Shown piece after piece: positions 1 to 6,853 of a stretch of 43,875 nt of DNA. The position numbers and the translations under genes are program-made. The DNA is taken from assembly GCA_017614715.1 (NCBI GenBank), contig JAGABI010000028.1:1-43875 (forward strand), in the 5' to 3' direction. Under the pieces are notes generated by a model. That model ran no database searches, was not told the DNA's origin, and saw only the letters and a list, made by a program, of their open reading frames with translations. This stretch comes from Bacteroidales bacterium (GTDB lineage Bacteria; Bacteroidota; Bacteroidia; Bacteroidales; UBA932). Position 1 is the stretch's first letter, and every line of letters starts with the position of its first letter.

Positions 1-21
1 TATATATAATGTAAATATCGG

Positions 22-157
22 TATGCTAATATACGAAAAAAATGCAAAAATCTTCACGCCGCACGCTTATTTTTATCTAAATATGCTTCAAGACCGTAAA
101 AGGTGATGACTATTTGGCGCAAAAGAAAAGGGTGGCGCGAGGCCACCCTGAGTCTGT
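22..157. repeat. Direct repeat copy A (~136 bp)
   Basis: This stretch matches 2010-2146 over its whole length in the same orientation, with about twenty scattered differences and small indels mainly in the middle. The best conserved blocks are 24-70 and 92-150. It contains the terminator of the propeller gene at its right end and the 5' region of whatever minus-strand gene lies left of the window. The repeat is therefore a duplicated intergenic spacer rather than a coding duplication. Confidence 0.9.
121..149 (-). terminator. Rho-independent terminator, dispersed family copy 1
   Basis: On the minus strand an 8-bp stem AGGGTGGC/GCCACCCT (129-136 with 142-149) with a 5-nt loop is followed by TTTTCTTTT. 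It lies 20 nt past the stop of the propeller gene. Near-identical hairpins occur at 2109-2137, 5556-5587 and 6785-6815. Confidence 0.9.
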
Positions 158-169
158 TATTATATAGCG

Positions 170-1252
170 TTAAGTGTCGTCAATATCCTCCCAGGCGAGG
201 GGCGCTATATACAAACGGTTCAACAAAGGACTGCTTTTCTCCCTCGCTGTAAAGAACAGATAGAACTTGCCTTCCACGACAACCGCAGAAGGTTTATACA
301 GTCTCTTCATCCCAATTGATTGATTGGTTATCAGCGGTTTGCGAAGAAATCTGAATCTTTCTCCATCCTCACTCTTTGCCAGACATATATCGGCCTTGTT
401 AATATTGCTTTGAACAACGGCATAAAGGTCTGTCTGATTATTTGGAGCAAAAAACAAATCCATGTGCCATGGCTGGTAAAGACGGTTCCGGCCGCGAAAA
501 CGAACTGTTTTCATATAATTGAAATGCCCTTCAAAAGAATCGCCTTCCCATAGGCTGACGCCATGACAGCGGAACCGGCTATATAGTCCCAGCGCTTCTG
601 TATAGTTCAGCAATTTATAGACTTTTTGCTCTAATCTTTTTGGAAGGTGGTACATTATCCTGGAACAGAAGCGGATATCCATCGCATAAGCCCTTGGTTT
701 ATCGCGATAAGACAGGAACGTAGGGCAAACTTCTTTGTCTTTATGCCGGTACAAATCCATGAGTTGCGCTTCTTTCAGATAATGAACCTGCCGGTTCTCT
801 ACGTAACAGCCAAAAGTTGCCCGCGACATCCCCAGTGCATGTGTTCCTGACGTATAATTTTCACGCCAATACACATATAGTCTGCCTTCGTTAAACAATA
901 CTGTCGGGTCGGAATTATAGCCTTCTTTGGGTTTATCCTTTATTGTGCAATAAAACTGCCATTCTACAGGCAGCTCCCCATCTTTAGCGTCAGAATAACA
1001 GAGCCGTGGATTCTCCATTTCTGCATTGTCGCCATAATTAGGAGTATATGCCATCCACCATTTGTGACCTTCAAAACCTTCCTCTATATAGCGTACGCAC
1101 GGATGGACAACATCGCCAAACGTCTCTTCTTTTGTTGGATCTTCTACATGGCAAGGGTACCAGGAAGACAAAACGTCGGTGGTAGAACGCCCGCATAGAC
1201 GATATAGCAAGCGCCGATAAATAGAGGCAATATTACGAAGGCCCTTCTCCAT
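170..1252 (-). CDS. Glycosyl-hydrolase-43-like beta-propeller protein
   Basis: This 360-residue protein has no signal peptide, so it is probably cytoplasmic. Motifs near residues 50-90 (HPCVRYIEEG, WWMAYTPNYGDN, ENPRLCYS) resemble the propeller sugar-hydrolase-like proteins of polysaccharide clusters, and the later W/Y-rich repeats with an FFTAR segment near the C-terminus also fit a five-bladed fold. Substrate and activity cannot be read from the sequence. The start ATG lies 3 nt after the GNAT gene, so the two are co-transcribed, and a strong terminator follows. A role in modifying a surface polysaccharide is inferred from the partner gene. The family assignment is tentative. Confidence 0.6.
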   Translation of the reverse strand: MEKGLRNIASIYRRLLYRLCGRSTTDVLSSWYPCHVEDPTKEETFGDVVHPCVRYIEEGFEGHKWWMAYTPNYGDNAEMENPRLCYSDAKDGELPVEWQFYCTIKDKPKEGYNSDPTVLFNEGRLYVYWRENYTSGTHALGMSRATFGCYVENRQVHYLKEAQLMDLYRHKDKEVCPTFLSYRDKPRAYAMDIRFCSRIMYHLPKRLEQKVYKLLNYTEALGLYSRFRCHGVSLWEGDSFEGHFNYMKTVRFRGRNRLYQPWHMDLFFAPNNQTDLYAVVQSNINKADICLAKSEDGERFRFLRKPLITNQSIGMKRLYKPSAVVVEGKFYLFFTAREKSSPLLNRLYIAPLAWEDIDDT

Positions 1253-1255
1253 TCC

Positions 1256-2008
1256 TTATAGCGCATCTACTTTATACCACGGTGCGTTTGGATCCGGACA
1301 ATTGTAAAATGCAGCATTTACCTGCCCATGACTATCCTGCGGGCACTTTGTATCAATATAACAGAACAATCGCCACAAAAAACTGTTCGCCTTCGGAAAG
1401 TGCAAGGCTGCTTCGCGGCTCACAGAGCCAAGTATGACTCCCCGGCCTGGTTTTGCAGCCTGTTTAACCAGATACCACACGCCGAAGCGCTTGATATGGC
1501 ATATGTTCCGGCGGCGTTTCATCCACCAGAGGGCATATTCTGAGTCAATTCTGGGAATCTTGCTTCGTGAAGAGAACCCGGGGTATACTGCTTTCTTATA
1601 GAGCTGTTTGACGGTCCAACCTAACTTCTTGTAAACAGGAGAAGAATTATTATTGGGAAATCCGTATAAGATAACCTGCGGGTTCTCCGCAGCAAATGCT
1701 GCTGTTTTTTCAAGAATAGCCCGGAAAACGCCCTTCCCTTGAAAAGAAGGCAGCACACTGCTATCAGCAGATGCATATGCCTCCATTCCATTCAGATCAT
1801 TCCTCCAACAAGCGCGTGCTCCCACAGGTTGCCCATCCCAATACGCCAAAAAGAGAACAGAGGGGCCATATATATTGTCCAGATACTTTGCCTTGAAATA
1901 ATCCTCCGTTACATAATCACAACCAAACGTTCTGTTCGCCACAGAGCGAAAAGCCAAGATTTCTTCCTGAGTGGCTTGATTGGACCAGGTTTGTCTTATT
2001 TGAAGCAT
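1256..2008 (-). CDS. GNAT-family N-acetyltransferase
   Basis: About 250 residues. The N-terminal half has the GNAT pattern: a beta strand pair ending VLFLAYWDGQPVGARA, then SSVLPSFQGKGVFRAIL, which is the acetyl-CoA pyrophosphate loop (Q-G-K-G-V-F), then the YGFPNNNSSPVYKKLGW segment typical of the last strand. The C-terminal ~100 residues are rich in Lys, Arg and Trp and unassigned. I chose the ATG at 2008 (MLQIRQ) because the nine residues of the longer reading fall inside the duplicated spacer. The acceptor substrate is unknown; pairing with the propeller protein suggests a surface or cell-wall sugar. Confidence 0.75.
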   Translation of the reverse strand: MLQIRQTWSNQATQEEILAFRSVANRTFGCDYVTEDYFKAKYLDNIYGPSVLFLAYWDGQPVGARACWRNDLNGMEAYASADSSVLPSFQGKGVFRAILEKTAAFAAENPQVILYGFPNNNSSPVYKKLGWTVKQLYKKAVYPGFSSRSKIPRIDSEYALWWMKRRRNICHIKRFGVWYLVKQAAKPGRGVILGSVSREAALHFPKANSFLWRLFCYIDTKCPQDSHGQVNAAFYNCPDPNAPWYKVDAL

Positions 2009-2009
2009 A

Positions 2010-2146
2010 TACGCTAATATACGAAAAAAATGCAAAAATCTTCACGCCGCACGCTTATTGTCACCTGAAAACGCTTCAAGACCGTAAATGAAGATGACTA
2101 TTTGGCGCAAAAGAAAAGGGTGGCGCGGGGCCACCCTGAATCTATT
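2010..2146. repeat. Direct repeat copy B (~137 bp)
   Basis: Second copy of the spacer seen at 22-157. It joins the terminator of the long fimbrillin-like gene to the 5' edge of the GNAT gene. A TATATTAG box at 2014-2021 (minus strand) resembles the TAnnTTTG -7 element but lacks a well-spaced TTG and sits too close to the ATG at 2008 to be convincing as a promoter. Confidence 0.9.
2109..2137 (-). terminator. Rho-independent terminator, dispersed family copy 2
   Basis: Stem AGGGTGGC/GCCACCCT (2117-2124 with 2130-2137), loop of 5 nt, followed on the minus strand by TTTTCTTTTGCG. It ends the unit containing the fimbrillin-like lipoprotein at 2177-4285. Confidence 0.9.
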
Positions 2147-2176
2147 TGTTATGATTGGATTAAATGTCGTTAATAA

Positions 2177-4285
2177 CTACCATCCTACCATACAGCGGAC
2201 GCCGTGGCCGATGGAGAGACAATCTTCACCGCCATCCTGCTTAATACCACCGTTCATGGTGTCGTTTTCGTATTTGGCATTATCAACCTTCATCTGTATG
2301 CTGTAGGCCGTAGGGCAGAGATTCTGCCAGTAGCGGGATGTCCACAGGTTCACTTTCCATCCTCGCGTTTCCACGGTGTATGCAGTATTCCACAATGTAA
2401 CACTCATTGTTCTGATACCTCCTTTGTATATAGTACCATTGTATGGGAGAAACAGAGTGCCGTTTGTACCAGATATGGATACTCCGTAGTAGCTGCCGTT
2501 AGCACCTGCATCATCATTGGCATAGCCGTCCAGGACGTCGTAGGTCATAACCTTATATCCAGGAGGGCACGGGTCGTACATGGTCTTGGTATGCGCGTCG
2601 CCAAGCTTGGACTCAAAATTATGATAATTGTAGAAGGAACCGCCTCCCCAGATCAGGCACCATGGCAAATTATAATTGTCCGCACCCCATGAATTGAACG
2701 TCATGTAATTGCCTGCGTATTTAAGGAAAGGCTTTTCGGGATGTAAAGCGTAAGCATCTATCATACGATAACCGCCCTCGTCTCCATTTGTATACTCTGC
2801 GACAGTAAATCCTATTGGAGAACCGAAGGGATAGTAAAGGCCGCAACCCTGCTCGCTGTAATAATTGATTTCATCGTATGCACCCAGGTTGCGATCCATA
2901 ACCGCATAAGTTTTCCCGGAAGTCTTGGATGTAATGTTGATTGTATTTGGCTGGCTGGTGCACCAAATATGCCATGTCCAGACTTTTGTGCCGTTGTTTG
3001 TGAGTGTCAACTTGGCATTTCCCTTGTTTCCGGTAGCCTTGAAATAAATCCAGTCGCCCGAAAAGAAAACGTTGCTGACACAATTGTTCTGGTTCAGGGT
3101 AATCTCCACCCCGTTGCCGGAAAGATCACATCCGCCGCCTGTAGGGTATGCCTCCCCTTCGCCGTCAGCAAAGCCTATGGAAGCCCAATCGACCTCCTTG
3201 CCGTTACCAGCAAGTCCTGTGTAAAACTTATAACCATCCGGATTTATGTCATCCGTATCAATAATGTAGCTGTTAGATGTATTGGTAATACCATCCGCAG
3301 TACCGTCGATTGAACTCAGGTTGGTTTGTGAGATAACAGGGTAGAATCTGTAAGCATACCCCTGTTTGAGAGTTAGGGACATATCGGGGGTAACTGCGCG
3401 ATGATACTTGCCTGCGCTATCCTTGAGTTTTACTGTGACAAGGGAACCGCTGAGGTCAACCGGGTACACCATCATGCAGAATGTGTAGGTCTGTCCGGCG
3501 CTGAGTACTATACCATTGCCGCTGCCCAGGGCGAGCGATACCGTATTGCTTGTTGTCGTGTTTGACAAAACTATGCCGCTTGCGGGAGTAGTTGAAGTGT
3601 TGAAGGGCTGCCCAACGTTCAGATTGCCTCCTGTCACAAAAGATGCGTTATCAGAACAGAGTGAGAGTTCAGTGTATGTATTCGTATCCAGAACGGTCAC
3701 ATACAGAACCACCAGCGAGCCGATATGGCTCATTCTGAAGTTGCAGGAGTTGTCTACAGGGGTGGCGTGCGACAGCAAATAATCAGCTGAGCCGATGTTG
3801 AAAGTGCTGCCGTCAACGCTGGCCTGAGTCTGTCCCGTATAGTTCACCGGAACAGATGTGGATGAGAGGCCGTCGGCAGGGTTGAAAGGATAGTATGCAG
3901 CATAACCTGTTCCCGCCGTGAGCGCGAAGCCGTTGCCGTTGAACACGCAAGAAGTTGCAGTGCGGCTCTTGAGTGTGAACCTAGCCTGTGGAGCGCCCGA
4001 AACGGTGTAAGGGAAAATGCCGAGCATATCGTTGTCGGCGAATTTAAATGTGGCACCCTCTGTACTACTAATCGTAAGCACTGTCTTGGTATCGGGTAAA
4101 TCTTCATCGTCAAGAATGAAGTCATCTACATTTACGGAAGGTTCATATACTATTGAGCCGTCATTCACGAGGACCAGGTCGCACATCGTAGACGTGGAGT
4201 CTTTCTGGAAAGGCTCCTCACTGGTCGTACATGAATACGTAATGGCTGCGAGCAGAAGTACTGCCACAAAAATGCTTTTTTTCAT
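2177..4285 (-). CDS. Fimbrillin-like lipoprotein with C-terminal FISUMP-like domain
   Basis: 702 residues. A lipoprotein signal peptide ends at Cys19 (ITYSC) and is followed by an acidic linker with FILDDEDLPDTKT. Residues ~60-330 form a fimbrillin family (Mfa-like) beta domain with AAYYPFNP, VPVNYTGQ and SADYLL. Residues ~335-702 resemble the Fibrobacter succinogenes major paralogous domain: VMDRNLGA, GLYYPFG, YDPCPPGYKV, GHGVRCMV. It is probably surface-exposed and either a fimbrial subunit or tip adhesin; the ligand is unknown. It is a full-length paralogue of the gene at 6854-8983 and is preceded by a conserved 40-residue ORF 14 nt upstream. Confidence 0.8.
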   Translation of the reverse strand: MKKSIFVAVLLLAAITYSCTTSEEPFQKDSTSTMCDLVLVNDGSIVYEPSVNVDDFILDDEDLPDTKTVLTISSTEGATFKFADNDMLGIFPYTVSGAPQARFTLKSRTATSCVFNGNGFALTAGTGYAAYYPFNPADGLSSTSVPVNYTGQTQASVDGSTFNIGSADYLLSHATPVDNSCNFRMSHIGSLVVLYVTVLDTNTYTELSLCSDNASFVTGGNLNVGQPFNTSTTPASGIVLSNTTTSNTVSLALGSGNGIVLSAGQTYTFCMMVYPVDLSGSLVTVKLKDSAGKYHRAVTPDMSLTLKQGYAYRFYPVISQTNLSSIDGTADGITNTSNSYIIDTDDINPDGYKFYTGLAGNGKEVDWASIGFADGEGEAYPTGGGCDLSGNGVEITLNQNNCVSNVFFSGDWIYFKATGNKGNAKLTLTNNGTKVWTWHIWCTSQPNTINITSKTSGKTYAVMDRNLGAYDEINYYSEQGCGLYYPFGSPIGFTVAEYTNGDEGGYRMIDAYALHPEKPFLKYAGNYMTFNSWGADNYNLPWCLIWGGGSFYNYHNFESKLGDAHTKTMYDPCPPGYKVMTYDVLDGYANDDAGANGSYYGVSISGTNGTLFLPYNGTIYKGGIRTMSVTLWNTAYTVETRGWKVNLWTSRYWQNLCPTAYSIQMKVDNAKYENDTMNGGIKQDGGEDCLSIGHGVRCMVGW

Positions 4286-4299
4286 AGTTGCTTGCTTTA

Positions 4300-4422
4300 T
4301 TAATTATCCCACGGCATAGTGTCGGGGTCATCGACGGTCGCATCAGAAGTCTGGCATAAGCGCCGCCGCAATAAAATACATACATCTACTTGCGGAGGGA
4401 GATAAGGAGGTTTTCTTTTCAT
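4300..4422 (-). CDS. Small conserved peptide (40 aa) ahead of fimbrillin-like gene
   Basis: A 40-codon ORF with ATG at 4422 and TAA at 4300-4302. Its residues align with the 42-codon ORF at 9015-9143: MKRK at the start, Y7, PPQ at 9-11, Cys15, Leu17, Arg21, CQT at 23-25, DPD and MPW near the end. Both lie directly before a long fimbrillin-like lipoprotein gene. There is no signal peptide or membrane segment. Short proteins starting MKK/MKRK with a YxxP motif are common next to Bacteroidota surface lipoproteins, but I know of no proven function. Conservation of two diverged copies in the same place argues it is translated. Confidence 0.7.
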   Translation of the reverse strand: MKRKPPYLPPQVDVCILLRRRLCQTSDATVDDPDTMPWDN

Positions 4423-4461
4423 CGTTGTATACAAATGATTATTTATGACAAATTTCTTTGA

Positions 4462-5415
4462 TCAGAAGGTGCAGTTATAGCGATATGCATACCCCTGCCT
4501 GAAGTTTTTACTTGTCAGGATTGTGCTGTATTCTGCGCCTGAACTGGTTTTGAGTTTCAAGGTGACGGTAGATGAACTAAGATCTACAGGGGCCACCATA
4601 ATGCAGAAGCGGTAGGTCTGATTGGCGGTGAGATCTATGCCGCTGTCGCTGCCGAGTGTAAGGGAAATCTTGTCGCTGGTCGCAGTATTGGCTATCTCAA
4701 TGCCCTGGGCGGGCGTTCCGTCGCTGGGCAGGGTGATGCTCTGCCCGACGTTGATGGTGCCGCTTGTTACAAACGATGCCGAACTTGAATTGAGCGACAA
4801 CTCGGTGTATGTGTTTGACTCCGGGGCTGTGGCGTCTATCACCACCAGAGAGCCTATGTGGCTCATCTTGAAAAAGCATCCACCGCCAGAAGGAGTGGCG
4901 TTAGCGATAAGGTAGTCGGCTGAACTGATGTTGAAGGTACTGCCGTCAACGCTGGATTGAGTCTGTCCGGTATAATTGACGGGAACGGAGGTGGCAGTGA
5001 TGTCGTAGGAGGGATAGTACGGATAGTACGCGCCATAATCAACCCCATCCTTCAGGGCAAAGCCGGGGCACTTCAATGAGAATGTGGTAGCATCGATGCT
5101 ATTGAGAAAGAACGGCATCTGGGGAGCATTCTCTACGGTGTACGGGAATATGCCCAGGCGTTCGCCGTCAACAAAGGTGAATCTTACACCTTTCTCTAAG
5201 AATGTGAGTATTGTCTTGGTGTCGGGGGCATCGTTTTCAATGGCGAAATCTGCCACAGACATACGGGTATCATCAACAATAGAGTCATCCTCGCCAGGAT
5301 TCTCATCGCCAACGATAGTTATGGTACTATCATCATTGATAGGCTCTTCCTCGACTGTACACGAGCATGCTAATGCTGCGACCAGCAGGATTGTCACGAA
5401 TAAATACCTTTTCAT
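4462..5415 (-). CDS. Short fimbrillin-like lipoprotein
   Basis: About 317 residues from the ATG at 5415; the longer reading begins with GTG at 5427 and would spoil the signal peptide. The lipoprotein signal ends in ALACSC (Cys19). The remaining sequence is a single fimbrillin-like domain closely matching residues 60-330 of its two long neighbours (LGIFPYTV, VPVNYTGQTQSSVDGSTFNI, MSHIGSLVV), ending right after the shared GYAYRY motif. It therefore lacks the FISUMP-like half. No frameshift or leftover of the missing part follows, so it looks like a complete short form. It probably starts the operon that continues into the small peptide and the long lipoprotein. Confidence 0.8.
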   Translation of the reverse strand: MKRYLFVTILLVAALACSCTVEEEPINDDSTITIVGDENPGEDDSIVDDTRMSVADFAIENDAPDTKTILTFLEKGVRFTFVDGERLGIFPYTVENAPQMPFFLNSIDATTFSLKCPGFALKDGVDYGAYYPYYPSYDITATSVPVNYTGQTQSSVDGSTFNISSADYLIANATPSGGGCFFKMSHIGSLVVIDATAPESNTYTELSLNSSSASFVTSGTINVGQSITLPSDGTPAQGIEIANTATSDKISLTLGSDSGIDLTANQTYRFCIMVAPVDLSSSTVTLKLKTSSGAEYSTILTSKNFRQGYAYRYNCTF

Positions 5416-5440
5416 TATTATGAACACTGACTTTGAACAA

Positions 5441-5471
5441 TAAAGTTAAAAAGAAAAACTGATGTCGTCAA
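5441..5471 (-). promoter_or_regulatory. Candidate promoter of the short fimbrillin operon
   Basis: Minus strand TTG (5469-5471), 20-nt spacer, TAACTTTA (5441-5448), one mismatch from TAnnTTTG. The start codon at 5415 lies 26 nt downstream. Confidence 0.55.
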
Positions 5472-5555
5472 GTATAAAAAGAATATTGTTTTAAAACAGA
5501 TATTCTTGTCTGCAAGAAATGTCACTCATAAATCGAGAGTGCATTGATATTTCCC

Positions 5556-5587
5556 GAAAATAGAAAAGGGTGGCGCGAGGCCACCCT
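5556..5587 (-). terminator. Rho-independent terminator, dispersed family copy 3
   Basis: Stem AGGGTGGC/GCCACCCT (5567-5574 with 5580-5587) followed on the minus strand by TTTTCTATTTTC. It sits 4 nt after the stop of the Rpn-type nuclease. Confidence 0.9.
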
Positions 5588-5591
5588 GAGT

Positions 5592-6584
5592 CTATAGGTC
5601 TTTTATCTCTTCGAGGGGGATACCTGTCGCCCCTGCGATAATATCTGGAGAGACACCAAGTAGCTTGAGTTTGGCAGCACTTTGCCTACGTCCCTCTTCA
5701 CGTCCCTCTTCACGTCCTTGTTCACGTCCTTGTTCGAGTCCTTGCTTGAGTCCTTGTTCGAGTCCTTGCTTGAGTCCTTGCTTGAGTCCTTGCTTGAGAC
5801 CCTGTTCTCGTCCTTGTTCGAGACCCTCTTCGAGGCCTTCCTGACGATATTCCTTCAGAGTCTCCTCGTATTCAAATTCGTTCATGACAGATTCCTTGTA
5901 GTTGTGCTTATCCTTTGCCTTGTAGCCATGAAGATCGGCGGCATCGAACATCTGCACGAGCATGTCATCATCCATCTCCTTGGGACGTTCGCCAAACGAT
6001 GACATGGTTTTCATGGCTACGGCAAACTTGCTCAAGAAAGATGAGCCCTCCTCCAAATCTTCAAGGCTGTCAGCAAATTTAGGAAGTTCTATGAAGATAT
6101 GCAATATCTTGTCATTCAGTACGGTTGTCTTCTCCGCATCCATGTCGCACATCGCAAGCCTTACGGGCGCATGGCTTACCTCCGGAAAGATGTTCTCCCC
6201 GGTGATGGCAATTAGGTACGTCTTTTCAACGCGGTAATCCTTGCCCCTGGTGTAAGTGTAATTCTCAAGGATGGATGCCGAGGTGTACACCAGCGCCCGC
6301 TCCACGAAAGATGTCTTTGCATAGTTCTGCATCTCCACTATAACGCGCGAGCCGTCCTTACACTTGCAATAGACGTCGAAGCTCATTCGCCGAACGCTGC
6401 CGACAGGTACAAATACATCCCTGTCGAGATACTCCAGGTCTTCTATTACCCGGTCGTCGATGATTCTGTTGAGAAGGCCTATCAGAAGACCCTTGTTGAT
6501 TTCGGAGCCGAAAAGTCTCTTGAAGCCCCAGTCTGAGGTCGGTATTATATACCGCTGCCCCTCATTGTAGATTTGTTGCACCAT
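5592..6584 (-). CDS. Rpn-family PD-(D/E)XK nuclease
   Basis: 330 residues. The N-terminal ~230 residues match the Rpn recombination-promoting nuclease / putative transposase family: SDWGFKRLFGSE near residue 17, then the catalytic core with D (FDVYCKCKDG) and the EMQ motif (VIVEMQNYAKTSF), and AGENIFPE-like strands afterwards. Family members are thought to cleave DNA and promote recA-independent recombination. Residues ~246-302 are a run of four-residue units (GLEQ, GREQ, GLKQ, GREE), encoded by a minisatellite, and a final helical tail follows. It stands alone between terminators among the fimbrillin genes and has a long unusual leader. Confidence 0.85.
   Translation of the reverse strand: MVQQIYNEGQRYIIPTSDWGFKRLFGSEINKGLLIGLLNRIIDDRVIEDLEYLDRDVFVPVGSVRRMSFDVYCKCKDGSRVIVEMQNYAKTSFVERALVYTSASILENYTYTRGKDYRVEKTYLIAITGENIFPEVSHAPVRLAMCDMDAEKTTVLNDKILHIFIELPKFADSLEDLEEGSSFLSKFAVAMKTMSSFGERPKEMDDDMLVQMFDAADLHGYKAKDKHNYKESVMNEFEYEETLKEYRQEGLEEGLEQGREQGLKQGLKQGLKQGLEQGLKQGLEQGREQGREEGREEGRRQSAAKLKLLGVSPDIIAGATGIPLEEIKDL
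5692..5843 (-). repeat. 12-bp minisatellite inside the Rpn gene
   Basis: Roughly a dozen tandem degenerate 12-bp units (variants of cttgcttgagtc, cttgttcgagtc, cttgttcacgtc on the plus strand). Each encodes four residues of the form G-L/R-K/E-Q/E, so copy-number changes stay in frame. Confidence 0.85.
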
Positions 6585-6757
6585 AGTAACACAGTGTAAA
6601 AGGATTAAACAAAAACCGGTATCGGCATAATGCCGCCCGGAGCGTTACTATTAGTGCCTGAATCGGGAGTCTCAAGCAAAATCGGTAAAACGTGAGCGGG
6701 CCCCCCGTAACTGGGTCTGTAATGAATCTCCGTCCGCCGTCAGCGACTCCGTCTTCG
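6585..6757 (-). promoter_or_regulatory. Structured leader with terminator-like hairpin before Rpn gene
   Basis: Between the -7 box at 6765-6772 and the ATG at 6584 lie about 170 nt, GC-rich apart from the last 30. On the minus strand CCGG (6637-6640) pairs with CCGG (6616-6619), enclosing a second stem CGGCA/TGCCG (6631-6635 with 6623-6627; loop of 3). The hairpin is followed at once by TTTTTGTTT (6607-6615), 22 nt before the start codon. This is the layout of a transcription attenuator. No known riboswitch class is recognised. Confidence 0.45.
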
Positions 6758-6764
6758 GATGGCA

Positions 6765-6772
6765 CAAAGATA
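6765..6772 (-). promoter_or_regulatory. Candidate -7 element for the Rpn gene
   Basis: TATCTTTG on the minus strand matches TAnnTTTG exactly. No TTG is found at the usual 19-21 nt spacing, since that position falls in the U-tract of the preceding terminator. It fits the position expected for the long Rpn leader. Confidence 0.45.
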
Positions 6773-6784
6773 ATACAACTGCAC

Positions 6785-6815
6785 AAAAAAGAAAAGGGTG
6801 GCGCGGGGCCACCCT
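6785..6815 (-). terminator. Rho-independent terminator, dispersed family copy 4
   Basis: Stem AGGGTGGC/GCCACCCT (6795-6802 with 6808-6815), then TTTTCTTTTTTG on the minus strand. It ends the fimbrillin-like unit 6854-9143. Confidence 0.9.
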
Positions 6816-6853
6816 GAGTCTATATAAGAAATTGGTTATACGAGGATAATGGC

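Noticed and set aside
2014-2021. TATATTAG box as GNAT promoter
   Set aside because: It lacks a TTG at the correct distance and would start transcription at or after the ATG. It is shared by the duplicated spacer, so it may be meaningful, but support is too weak to list.
5692-5843. CRISPR array
   Set aside because: The 12-bp units are contiguous and coding, with no spacers. No Cas genes are in the window.
5682-6002. Plus-strand repetitive ORF opposite the Rpn gene
   Set aside because: It is the antisense reading of the 12-bp minisatellite and gives only SLFT/SLFE repeats.
6562-6786. 74-codon minus-strand ORF over the Rpn leader
   Set aside because: It starts within the preceding terminator and overlaps the Rpn start out of frame. 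The sequence is not protein-like, and the leader is better explained as untranslated RNA.
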